Source of the DNA: Adiantum capillus-veneris
Lineage: Eukaryota > Streptophyta > Polypodiopsida > Polypodiales > Pteridaceae
DNA: 64,000 bases
Assembly: GCA_014529385.2 (NCBI GenBank)
Contig: CM043948.1
Coordinates: forward strand, 25,418,451-25,482,450
Reading direction: 5' to 3'
Position 1 is the first letter of the stretch, and every line of letters starts with the position of its first letter. Position numbers and translations under genes: made by a program. The notes beneath the pieces were generated by a model that made no database searches, was not told the DNA's origin, and saw nothing but the letters and a program-made list of their open reading frames with translations. Shown in pieces: positions 10,475-20,818 of this stretch.

Positions 10475-11218
10475 ACGTGCTTACTCGCTCTCACGCGCTA
10501 TGGCTGCCATTCTTTCTTGGTACCGGTGCTCTATGGCTGCTTCGTAGGCTTTTCTTTCTGCTTCTCTTTCTTGGTCCAACTCCTCTATAGGAGTTAGTGC
10601 AATCTTTGTCGTAGATGAAAAAGGGGGAGGGTCTGAAAAACCTCCTGGTGGGGAAAATTCTTCGCCGCCTCTCCTCCAAGCAAAGTATCCATTTCGCTTC
10701 GAGTGATGACCATTCTGCAATCGTAGGTTCTTGTGGGTTCTTGGGTTCTTAAGTTCACGAGGAACTTGGGTTCATGGGGGTCTTGGGTTCTTAAGTCCAC
10801 GAGAAACTTGGGTTCTTGGGGGTCTTGGTTCTTGAGGTGCTTGAGGGTCTTGAGGTTTTCTTTTGCTTGCAAACCGTGTTTGAGAAGGATCTTCTCTTCA
10901 CCCGAGTTCTACTCTTTTCTGCGGGTGCACTCCTTGGCGGCCTTGCGCTCACACCAAGGTTGCTTTTTTCCACCTCACGTCGATTGGCCGGCCGCTAAGT
11001 GCACGGTCCACTCTCAATGAGTGAAAAGAGACACAAGGGGAGGCTGGACAAGCCCTTCTTTCTTGGGATTTCTGTCACTCTTCAACAAAACACGATTACA
11101 AATCGACACGCCCAAGAGAACCTGGGTTTGTGCGACCTCAACAAGCAAAAAAAAATCTTGTGATTCTTGTGGTTCTTTCCTTGAGTGATACAGAACACTG
11201 CCAAAGCTCTGATACCAA

Positions 11219-12334
11219 TGTAAGGTGCAACGGAATGATTGTTTGCGCTTTGCTCAAGATGAGTGCTCCGAACTGTGCTCAAGGTTTCTTTTAGTTCTTA
11301 TGGAAGGGAGAGCCTTCCGTTCTTAATGGAAAGTGCTATGATCACAAACAAAGTGAATGGACACTGTGCGTGCAAGTGTATGAGACTGAGAGATAGAGAG
11401 AGAAGAGAGATATGACACCAAAGACGTAAAACCCTCCTCCGAAGGCCCCACTCTCGTCGGCGAGAGTGGTCTACTTATTGATTGCACAAAGTGGTACAAT
11501 GACGATGCAGTGGACTGATGCAACTTGGGACTATGCCGGTGACGACGACGGTGATGACGATGACAACTTTAGGGCTGAAATCTGTGGTCTTCTATCTGCT
11601 GAATTTCGGGGCTAATTCGGACTGCTAAAAAACGCTGGTTTGCTGCGTTTTTGGGAGGCTGAAAATGGGGTATCTGCAGGTGCTTAGGGTTGAATCTGCT
11701 GCTGTTCTTAAGGCTGAAAACGCTACTGCATTTACTGCACTTGAGGCTGAAAATGAAAACGCTGATGTCCTTGTGTAGCGTTAGCAAAAACGCTGGCTGG
11801 CTGGGACTGTTGGCGATGTTGGCAGGGCTGAAAACACCAAGGCTAGGGAGGAGATGACAGCGATGCCAAAAACGCTAGGCTATGGGAGGTTCTGGGCTCG
11901 CCAAGGAACTTGGAGAGGTCTTGCTGAGAGAGAAGGGGTACCTGCTGCCTGAGGGCCTGTTGTGCTCCTTGCTCATCTGCCAAAGAGTGCTAGCTTTGGT
12001 TTGCTTATATACAAACTTAGCAAAATTGCCCTACCTACTTTTGTTGGAAAGTCACTTAAAAATAATAAGTGAAAATACCAAAAATAGGGAAAATAGGCTA
12101 AAATCATTGGAAAATTCCCCTAACTAATTCTGATGGATTCTCATGGGAATTCTGATGATCATGCTGTGTGCAACCAGAGGATATGCATCTACACTAAGCG
12201 ACTGGGCATGCACGGTCTACAAATAGACTCACAATAGTGCCAAATCACTTCTAACATAGACTGACTGGACTGACTGAACCCTGCTATGCTGTAGCTTGTC
12301 CACAGACACATGGGGTTGGATGTGTCACGTGACA
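11219..12334 (-). repeat. Shared central LTR 2 of the B array
   Basis: TGTAAGGTGCAACGG to TGTCACGTGACA, 1,116 bp. Primer-site complement GCTCTGATACCA lies at 11,206-11,217, so it is the 5' LTR of interior 1 and simultaneously the 3' LTR of truncated interior 2. At 12,335 protease sequence starts directly with no PPT, so interior 2's end is deleted up to the LTR edge. Confidence 0.85.
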
Positions 12335-13250
12335 AGGCAGCTTGTTGAATTGCAAACAACACATCAAGGCACTCCTCCATGATGAGAGCGTCCATACCGG
12401 TAATAAAACCAGAGACCTCGATAGGAGATCTCTGAGTAACTTCGAGGCAGGCTCTCTCAACAAGAGAGGGACTGATCACATCATACATACTACCTGGGTC
12501 AAACAATATGACAAAACGCTGCCCCGACGTACGACCATAACATTTAATGAGAGAATCATCAATGGGAGGGTCATGAGAAACTTGGGACACACTCGTGTTA
12601 TCACTAATTGCATTGACAGAGGAAGTGGGTTCTGTGGATTCTTTAGATTCATTCGATTCAAGCTTAGGACATGTTCTTTTTATGTGACCCTTAATGTGAC
12701 AATGGAAACAACGACCTTCCTTAGAATAAGTGCTTTGTTCTTCCGATGTGATGTATCCTCCTACAATTCCTTGTGCTACTTTTTCATATGGAGTAAGCTT
12801 AGGTTTAGCAATTGTGTTAGCCTTACCCTTAGATTCATTGGAAGAATTCTTTTCTGAGAGACTGTTGGAAGATTGGTTAGAAGAGTTACCATTCTTACCA
12901 TTCTTACCGTTCTAAGGGTTCTGAGAAGTCTGCGAGGTACTTGTGGAAGTCTTGTTCTCCTTAGGCTTTCCCTTGTTGTGCTTCATCTCCTATGCGAGAG
13001 CAATCGCTACCGCCTTGTTGAGATCGATTGGATCGAAGACTTCTACATCAAACTTGATATAGTCGTCTAATCCAAAAAGGAATGCCTCTTTACGTTCATC
13101 ATCCGACTTGCGTAATTGAGTACCTAGCTGCAAAATACGATTAGAAAAAGACATAACCGGCATACCATTTTGCTTGAAAGCGTGCCAATCGTCCTTCAAT
13201 CGTGCGAGGTACTGAGGTGGCATAAACCGCGCCTTGAGCTTGTCTTGCAA
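12335..13250 (-). pseudogene. gag C terminus, zinc knuckle and protease of B interior 2
   Basis: The minus strand continues the capsid (YLARLKDDWHAFKQNGMP; LFGLDDYIKFDVEVFDPIDL near 13,020-13,080). Asn/Lys-rich linkers and the knuckle CFHCHIKGHIKRTC (about 12,680-12,720) follow. The protease start is FVILFDPGSMYDVISPSLVE (12,480-12,530). The catalytic triad reads DPG rather than DSG/DTG. Several frameshifts or stops intervene (for example near 12,914 and 12,990). The frame is truncated at LTR 2. Confidence 0.65.
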
Positions 13251-13310
13251 TTCAGCCTAGTTGAAGAAAAGGGGCGTGAATTCGTCGGCTTCCTCTAGGT
13301 GCGCAGCTAG

Positions 13311-14078
13311 CTATGCCTCTTGCCATGCGTGGTACCAATTGATGGCATCACTGGCAAGGTACATAGCTGCCGTCAAAACCTTGCTATTTCCTGTCTTCTT
13401 AGTTGTCGCAAAATAAGCATTGAATTCATGCAACCAAGAATGAATAACCGTAGCATCCACCTTACCATCATACTTACTGAAAGTCAACTTCTCTGTGACT
13501 GGATGGTTGGAATCCGCATCGTGACTTGCACCACTTGAGGAACTCCTACGATCCTTGGGTGGTTCAGATTTCGAGGCAAGTACCTGTCGAACCAATTCTT
13601 GAGTTCGTAGTTCTCTTTGAGCCTCTCGCTCAATCTCCAAGGCCGCGCTTCGTACTGCCGCTTCCTCCTTTCTTAGCTCTTTTCTTTCTTTCCGTGCGTC
13701 GCGTTCACGTTCTAAAGCAAGGCGATTTTCTTCTTGTTGTGCAGCACATCTTGCGTTTCTTTCGTCGTGCTCACGGTCCTTAGCTGCTTGTTCTGCGGCA
13801 ATTCTTGCGTTTCTTTCGTCGCGCTCACGATCCTTAGCTTCTTGTTGTTCTGCTTTGCTTGCGAGTTGTGCCAACGCAACTTGATTCGTTTCTTGTTGTT
13901 GTGCCATCATGTCCAACATCGACTTGACCATCGCCTCCATATATGTGGGTCCAACTCGTGGCGTAGATGGCGAAGGGGGAGGGTTGGAAAAATCTCCTGG
14001 TGGGGAGAATCCTTCGTCGCCTCTCTCATGCTCATCACCTGTATGCGAAGTATCCATTCCGCTTTGGGTGACGACCAT
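13311..14078 (-). CDS. gag N-terminal ORF of B interior 2
   Basis: A 255-codon frame from the ATG at 14,078. Residues 1-50 are MVVTQSGMDTSHTG and a Pro-rich FSPPGDFSNPPPSPSTP segment. Residues 60-170 form a highly charged, Ala/Gln/Arg/Glu-rich probable coiled coil (DRERDERNARIAAEQ repeated). Residues 205-255 are the gag-like LTFSKYDGKVDATVIHSWLH through NWYHAWQEA. It ends at a TAG at 13,311, in the middle of the capsid region, so Gag is prematurely stopped. Related to Ty3/gypsy Gag by the YDG...W motif. Confidence 0.65.
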   Translation of the reverse strand: MVVTQSGMDTSHTGDEHERGDEGFSPPGDFSNPPPSPSTPRVGPTYMEAMVKSMLDMMAQQQETNQVALAQLASKAEQQEAKDRERDERNARIAAEQAAKDREHDERNARCAAQQEENRLALERERDARKERKELRKEEAAVRSAALEIEREAQRELRTQELVRQVLASKSEPPKDRRSSSSGASHDADSNHPVTEKLTFSKYDGKVDATVIHSWLHEFNAYFATTKKTGNSKVLTAAMYLASDAINWYHAWQEA

Positions 14079-14525
14079 GACTATGATCTTTGGTTCTTAA
14101 GTTCACGAGGAACTTGGGTCCTTGAGGGTCTTGAGGTTCTTGAGGTTCTTGAGGTTCGTGAGGTTTTCTTTTGCTTGCAAATCACGTTTGAGAAGGATCT
14201 TCTCTTCACCCGAGTTCTACTCTTTTCCGCGGGCGCACCCCTTGGCGGCCTTGCGCTCACACCAAGGTTGCTTTTTCCCACCTCACGTCGATTGGCTGGC
14301 CGCTAAGTGCATGGTCCGCTCTCAATGAGTGAAAAGAGACACAAGGAGAGGCTGGACAAGCCCTTCTTTCTTGGGATTCCTGTCACTCTTCAAAAAAAAT
14401 GATTAGGAATCGACACGCCCAAGCGAACTTGGGTTCGTGAGACAGCAACAAGCAAAAAAAATTCTTGTGATTCTTGTGGTTCTTTCCTTGAGTGATACAG
14501 AACACTGCCAAAGCTCTGATACAAA

Positions 14526-15600
14526 TGTTAGGTACAGCGGAATGATTGTTTGCGCTTTGCTCAAGATGAGTGCTCCGAACTGTGCTCAAGGTTCCTTTTG
14601 TTCTTATGGAAGGTAGAGCCTTCCGTTCTTAGTGAGAGAATGCTATGATCACAAACAAAGTGAATGGACACTGTGTGTGCAAGTGTATGAGATTGAGAGA
14701 TAGAGAGAGAAGAGAGATACGACACCAGAGACGTTGTAAAACCTCCTCCGAAGGCCCCACTCTCGTCGGCGAGAGTGGTCTACTATTGATTGCACAAAGT
14801 GGTACAATGACGATGCAATGGACTGATGCAACTTGGGACTATGCCGGTGACGACGACGGGGATGACGACGACTCTAGGGCTGAAATCTGCGGTATTCTAT
14901 CTGCTGTCCATAAAAACGCTATGGCTGAAAATCTGGGACTGATTCGGGTGGCTGAAAACTGCTGTTTTGGCTGCGTTTTTGAGGGCTGAAAATGACGATC
15001 TCTTCATGCATCTAGGGCTGAATCTGCTGCTGTATGGAATGCTGAAAACGCTGCTGCAAATGCTTCACTTCAGGCTGAAAATGAAAACGCTGGCAGATTT
15101 GGGGAGCGTTAGCAAAAACACTAGGCAATTTGGGAAATGCATGCGATGGTAGCAAGGCTGAAAACGCCAGGGCTAGGGAGGCTTGGTGGTGCAGAGGGGT
15201 GCTTGCTGAGAAGGTGCCTGTTAAGCGGGGAGCTCCTGCTGCCTCTTCTGCCATTGAATGCTAACTTTGGTTTGCTTATACACAAACTTAGCAAAATTTC
15301 CCTACCTACTTTTGTTGGAAAGTTGCTTAAATTAATAAGTGAAAAATGTCAAAAATAGGAAAAATCACTGGAAAATTCCCCTAACTAATTCTAATGGATT
15401 TTGATGGGAATTCTGATGATCATGTTGTGTTCGACCAAAGGATATGCATCTATGCTAAGTGACTGGGCATGCACGGTCTACGAATAGACTCACAAAAAGT
15501 GCTAAATCACTTCTAATCTAGACTGACTGGACTGACTGAACCCTGATCATGCTGTAGCTTGTTGTCCACGGACACATAGGGTTGGATGTGTCACGTGACA
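14526..15600 (-). repeat. LTR 3 of the B array
   Basis: TGTTAGGTACAGCGG to TGTCACGTGACA, 1,075 bp. The adjoining primer site is mutated (GCTCTGATACAA, 14,513-14,524). It is closer to LTR 1 than to LTR 2 in shared variants such as TGTTAGG and the CATAAAAACGCTATGGC region, suggesting LTRs 1 and 3 are the original pair. Confidence 0.82.
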
Positions 15601-15605
15601 TCCAA

Positions 15606-16649
15606 TGTTCTCCCAAATTGCCTTCCAAAACAAACTCATAAATTTGGAGTCTCTGTCGGACTCAGACGTGCCATGTAATCGAAAAATCATCGTGATCATT
15701 CTGTGTTCTCGGGAGATCAAAAATGAAATCCATTGCGATACTTTCCAAGGGGCGGGTGGGTATGGGTAAAGGCTATAACAATCCCTGTGCCTTATGCCTG
15801 TCAAACTTGACCTTCTAGCATACTAAGCAACTGCGCACAAACTCTTCCACATCCTTTTTGAGTCTCGGCCAATAGAAGTATCTCTCTACCCCCTTCATGG
15901 TGGTAGCAATGCCGCGGTGACCCGTAAAAGGTGGACAGTGGCATTCAGTCATAACCTTTTCCCTCAACGGCTGTGTAACGCAAAACATGGTTTTTCTCAT
16001 TAAGTAGCCTTCCCGAAGGGAGTATCCGGCTACTGTCTCCCCATCCCGTATCCGTGTGAAAATAAATCTGCAAAATCTGTATCTTTCTCATAAATCTGTA
16101 TCTTTCTCTAAGCCGTGCATCCTTTTTCTCTGGTTTGCTCTTTTTCTTTCTACTTTCATTCCCAGAAGTTTGTTCGGCTCGTTGTGTCATGGCCTCATCT
16201 GTGGGGTGGGTCAAACTGCCAGAGTGAATGGCAAAGCCCCGCTTCGCATGACTCATCAACTCCTGAATAGAGCTGACTTCTGTTCCAAGCAGTGATCTCG
16301 GATCTTTGTACGTAGACCCTAGGTAAACCGCTCAATCTGTTCTCTGAACGAGATCTTCTTGAATGAAGAGGTGGGTAGAAAAGAGCTCCAGAATCTTTCA
16401 CAGTAAGCATTGATTGTATCTTTCTTGGTCATCCGAAGATGGTTCCAAGCAGCTCGTACATCTCGTTCATATTCTTGCGTCAACCAAGAAGAAATAAAAA
16501 GCTTCTTAAATTTCAGCCATTTAACTGGCGCAGTCTTGTTTAAAAGAAGCGTGGACCACCAAGTACGAGCATTCCCCTTACAGTAAGAGGCAGCTCTCCG
16601 AATCTTAGAGTGCTCTGAATAGCGTCCTCCCGTGAAAGCGATGTCAAAC
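15606..16649 (-). pseudogene. Integrase zinc region fused to gag C terminus (A-outer)
   Basis: 15,720-16,000 encodes ECHCPPFTGHRGIATTMKG and RYFYWPRLKKDVEEFVRSCL, the integrase zinc-binding domain. After a short TCTGTATCTTTCTC repeat at 16,075-16,115 the frame passes into gag C-terminal sequence (AEQTSGNESRKKKSK; MSHAKRGFAIHSGSL). The repeat marks a deletion of about 2 kb that removed protease, RT and RNase H. A3 interrupts gag at 16,650. Confidence 0.7.
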
Positions 16650-17205
16650 TGTCACAAAGTGATGACGTGGCGGACAGCAAAAACCCTAATTTCTGCCAGA
16701 AACCCTAAAATTCCTGCAAACCCTAATTTTTTCCAAAAACCCTAAATTCCGGAAATCGTGGAGGCGGATTATTATTAAAAATAAAAAATAAATTTTTTTT
16801 TGGAAAATGATGAGCGACGCGAATTTTGCTTTTGCTTTTTTTTATAAAAAAAAAAGAAAAGACTCTCTAAGAGAGAGAGAGAACTGATGCTTTTGATTTT
16901 AAAAGCTTTTGGGGCTCTGCTTTTGGGCATCCCTTGTAACCTTTAAATTAGTGGTGAGGGCCTCACTTCTCAGAGCATCTGGACGCAAAGTCTGAGAGTG
17001 AAACCCTAACCGCTCTCTTGTACTTTGATGATTGATTAATACAAAAAGAAATACCGAAAGGGGCGCCAGTCTTTGGGGCCAATATCTCTAGGCACGGAAC
17101 TCCGCCGGGCCAGTGCAAATCTATTGTGATCTGTGAATTGTTTTGAAGTGGTTATTTGGTGCTGTCGCGGTTGATTCTTGACTTGGAGTGTCCAAGTTTG
17201 TTACA
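16650..17205 (+). repeat. 5' LTR of A3
   Basis: TGTCACAAAGTGATGACGTGG to TTTGTTACA, 556 bp. It carries a TGACGTGG bZIP-like box at about base 13 and four AAACCCTAA/CCCTAAA telo-box words at about 16,680-16,745. An A/T-rich stretch and the R/U5 block GAAATACCGAAAGGGGCGCC at about 17,045-17,070 follow. Confidence 0.88.
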
Positions 17206-17206
17206 G

Positions 17207-17218
17207 TGGTATCAGAGC
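17207..17218 (+). other. Primer-binding site of A3 (initiator Met tRNA)
   Basis: TGGTATCAGAGC directly after the LTR end (one base gap). It is complementary to the 3' end of plant initiator tRNA-Met, which primes minus-strand cDNA. Confidence 0.85.
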
Positions 17219-17274
17219 ACGGCCGATTTCTCTTCTACGGGAAATCCGATCCCCGAATTTTTTTCCGCGGCACC

Positions 17275-18500
17275 TATGGCTTTAGGCAATGATCAGTCGA
17301 CTCCCTCTGCATCTCGAGATGCGGGCTGGGATCACAACGAAGATTCAGACAGAGAGTATGGCCCGCCTCGGCCTACTTAGGCGGAGCAAAGAGAGATGGA
17401 GCGTCGTCAATTGATTGGCGATGCAACAAAGATGATGCTCAATTTTGCCAAGGACCCGAAGCTGGCAAAATATATGAACCAGACCTCTTTGAAAGAGGTA
17501 CAGATGGTGTTGCAAAGAACCACAACACCACTCCCGAAACCCGCTCTCAAGAAACCTTCTGCCTCCAAGAAATATACGGAGAAGGAACTGGAGAACGTGG
17601 TTGATGCACGGATTGCTCAGCTTTTCGACGTGCAAAAGAAAGGCAAAAAGCACGGCAAAAAGCAGAACAAAGGTACTGACTTTCCGGGATATTTCGGTCG
17701 TCAGTCGACATTCGACAAGGCAAAGAAATTGAAGAAGCGCGTCAAGTTTAAATACCTACCCAGTTCTTCTTCTTCTGACAGTTCTTCTAGCAGCTCAGAT
17801 TCGAGCGAAGAAGACAGAAAAGGTAAAAAGCGAAGCAAGAAGCAACGCTTTGGAAAGGGCAAGAGAAAGGCAAAGAAGGCTAAATCTCGCCCAGAGACTG
17901 ACACTTCTTCAGAGGACTCGTCTACGGACAGTTCAGACTCTGACAACGGAAACTTTTATGCGAACAAGAGGAATTTTTACAAAGCCAACCAGTATGACTT
18001 TCTCGAAGATAAAAGCAAGAAAGTTCGAGAGTTTAAGGAAGGTGGCCAAGCACTTAAGTTTGATACTTTTTCGGGATACTCCGATGCTTCGAAGGCTTTG
18101 TCTTTTATACAGCAGTTTGACATCGCTTTCGCGGGAGGACGCTATTCAGAGCACTCCAAGATTCGGAGAGCTGCCTCTTATTTTAAGGGCAATGCTCGCA
18201 CTTGGTGGTCCACGCTTCTATTAAGCAAGACTGTGCCAGTTACATGGCTGAAATTCAAGAGGCTTTTTATTTCTTCTTGGTTGACTCAAGAGTTTGAGCG
18301 AGATATATGAGCTGCTTGGAACCATCTCCGGATGACCAAGAGCGATACAGTGAATTCTTATTGTGAAAGATTCTGGAGCTCTTTTCTACCCGCCTCTTCA
18401 TTCAAGAAGATCTCGTTCAGAGAACAGATTGAGCAGTTTACCTTGGGTCTACCTACAGAGATCCGAGATCACTGCTTGGAATAGAAGTCAGCTTCTATTT
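17275..18500 (+). pseudogene. gag of A3
   Basis: The ATG at 17,275 (MALGNDQSTPSASRDAG) meets a TAG at 17,378; the frame resumes at 17,396 (MERRQLIGDATKMMLNFAKD) and runs 304 codons to a TGA at 18,308. It contains Lys-rich tracts, SSSSSDSSSSSSDSSEED, and a capsid-like end (AFAGGRYSEHSKIRRAASYF; TWWSTLLLSKTVPVTWLKFK). After the TGA the same frame continues (AAWNHLRMTK) with further stops at about 18,480 and 18,500. The product would form the virus-like particle. Confidence 0.75.
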
Positions 18501-19240
18501 AGGAGTTGATGAGTCATGCGAAGCGGGGCTTTGCCATTCACTCTGGTAGTCTGACCTACCCCACAGATGAGGCCATGACACAACGAGCCGAACAGACTTC
18601 TGGGAATGAAAGTAGAATGAAAAAGAGCAACCCAGAGAAAAAAAAAAGGATGCACGACCCAAGCTTACTCCTGAGGAGAGAGCTCGCTTCATCAGAGAGG
18701 GGAAGTGCTTTGGATGCGGGGAACATGGACACATTTCCGCGAAGTGCCCTGATACGGCACAGAAAGAACAGCATGATAAAAACAACGACAGGTCTGAGAG
18801 TTCGAGAGCAGCTGAGGAATGTGGCAGAAAAGGCAGATAGAAAAGCAGAACTGGTACCACATGGCGCGGGACCTGCACCGAATCTAATGAATGAAAGTAC
18901 AAACTTTGCCGCTTTCGGGGCAAAGCGAAGGATCAAGAAGCTCTTTTGAAGGAGCCAAGGCCAACTTCTTTTCACTTGGTATTGGCGGCTCGATTTGGAA
19001 CTACGCCCGACAGATTGACGCCACAGGCGGAGGTAGTTCGACTGGCACCCGGATGGGATGTTGCCATTACACCGAGCATTGGCAAACTTCGTTTGCAATG
19101 ACAGGGGTGTTCGGGGCACGTGAGTGACGTTCTACTCGGGATCCCTTGGTACCACAAGAACTACGCCGTGGTTGACTACCGGGCCGAGAAAGCGACTTTG
19201 ATAAATGAAGGGCTTAGAGATTGTACTTGATGAACTTCAG
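18500..19240 (+). pseudogene. Nucleocapsid knuckle and protease region of A3
   Basis: Frame-shifted remains: SHAKRGFAIHSGSL at 18,508, a CCHC knuckle CFGCGEHGHISAKC at about 18,706-18,747, and a Ser/Arg linker. The protease part has the dimer region LGIPWYHKNYAVVDYRAEKA at about 19,136-19,195. No continuous frame joins these parts. Confidence 0.6.
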
Positions 19241-19347
19241 TTTTCTTACTCATTCTTTTGGGAGAACTGAACGATGGATAAAGGTTGAATATGTTTTGAC
19301 CTGAAGAAAAGAACGCCAAGATTTTTTTTTCTCCACGCTCATGCCGA

Positions 19348-20292
19348 TTGCTTTTGAGAGGGCCTGAAGATCATACCATTGATCTGATATCTGGAAGCAC
19401 GCCACCGAATCGGCCACCTTATCGTGTGAGCCGAGTACAGAATGAAAAGATTATGAACCCAGTGAAAGACCTCTTGGAAAAGGGTCTTGTCCAGCCTAGT
19501 ACTTCACCGTATTGCTCTCCAGTGTTGTTGGTTTTGAAGAAAGACGGATCTTGGAGAATGTGCATCGATTATAGCACTCTCAACGAAATCACCATCAAGA
19601 ACAGATTCCCGATTCCTAGGATCGATGATATACTCGACAGGTTACAGGGATCCTCGTGCTTTAGCAGGATTGACTTGAAGAGTGGATATCATCAAATCAG
19701 GATAGCACCAGGAGATGTCTACAAGACAGCTTTTCGGACGACTTTTGGGTTATTTGAGTTTTTGGTGATGCCTTTTGGCTTAACCAATGCTCCTGCGACA
19801 TTTAACCGGATGATGAACAGGATTTTTCGAGAGTACAGACTATTTGTTGGCACTTTCTTTGACGACATCATTGTTTTCTCCAAGAATGAGGCAGAACACA
19901 GAGATCATCTGCTTCAAGTGTTTCAGGCATTACGAGATCACACGTTAGTGATTAATGCAAAGAAAAGTGAATTTTTCCTACTAGAGATACACTTTTTGGG
20001 ACACATTGTGTCAGCAGCAGGAGTGCGAATGGACCCGGCCAAGATAGAGACTATCCGTGATTGGCCCGATTTGAGGAATGTCCATGAAGTTAGAAGCTTC
20101 TTGGGACTGTGTTCGTACTACAGGCGGTTCATACAAAAGTTTGCAGAGGTTGCTTCCCCTTTGCATACCTTGACACAGAAAGGAGTACCTTTTTTCGTGG
20201 GGAGCCACAGAGGTGACTGCCTTTCAGACATTGAAAGAAAAATTGACTACGAGACCTATTTTGACTTTGCCGGAATTGCAGAAGTCATTTGA
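19348..20292 (+). pseudogene. Reverse transcriptase of A3
   Basis: A 314-codon frame with the tether [76 protein letters not shown] and catalytic FFDD (19,855-19,866). It continues with [20 protein letters not shown]. It shifts frame after [11 protein letters not shown], where RNase H continues in the frame starting near 20,213. The start chosen is simply the first open codon; the true product is part of a polyprotein. Confidence 0.8.
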
Positions 20293-20806
20293 AGTATATT
20301 GTGATGCTTGTGGTCGTAGTCTGGGTGCGGTCTTGCTGCAAGAAGGCCATGTCGTAGCTTACGAGAGCCGTTTGTTCTCTAGGCCGGAGATGACAGCACA
20401 GATCTATGGGAAAGAGCTTTTGGCGGTTATCCATGCTCTTACTCAGTGGCGGCATTACCTACTCGGAGCGGATTTTACTGTCTTTACAAACCATCAGAGT
20501 TTGCGCTACTTCTTGTCACAGAAGCAGCTTTCGGAAAAGCAGATGCGGTGGGTGAACATCTTGTCACAGTTCCACTTCCAGATTGTCCATGTGCAGGGAC
20601 AGAAGAATGTGGTGGCAGATGCTTTGTCTCGGAAACCGTTGGTTCTGGCTATTTCCGCGATACATCATAGGAGCTTCGAGGATATGGTCGATCAGTATGC
20701 CACAGATACAGGTTTTGCAGATATTTTCACACGGATACGGGATGGGGAGACAGTAGCTGGATACACCCTTCGGGAAGGCTACTTGATGAAAAAGACTATG
20801 TTGTGA
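20213..20806 (+). pseudogene. RNase H of A3
   Basis: [40 protein letters not shown] (first catalytic Asp), YGKELLAVIHALTQWRHYLL, FTNHQSLRYFLSQKQLSEKQ and VVADALSRKPL. The usual FTDH Asp is Asn here (TNHQSL), which removes one of the conserved acidic residues. A6 keeps TDHQSL. The frame ends at TGA 20,804, just before the integrase zinc region. Confidence 0.7.
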
Positions 20807-20818
20807 GTTACACAGCCG

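Larger units (their letters stand above)
8012..15600 (-). mobile_element. Family-B tandem array LTR-int-LTR-int-LTR
   Basis: Three minus-oriented B LTRs (8,012-9,142; 11,219-12,334; 14,526-15,600) share two different, complementary interiors. It sits in the integrase of A-outer; the flanks read GCCAA (8,007-8,011) and TCCAA (15,601-15,605), a target duplication with one mismatch. Interior 1 (9,143-11,218) keeps the 3' region and leader but lacks the gag core and protease. Interior 2 (12,335-14,525) keeps gag and protease but loses everything 3' of the protease. The shared central LTR indicates recombination between two deletion derivatives, or an unequal exchange. Confidence 0.8.

Noticed and set aside
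17201-17218. tRNA gene fragment
   Set aside because: TGGTATCAGAGC is an LTR primer-binding site; no cloverleaf could be drawn around it. No tRNA or rRNA gene was recognised in the window.
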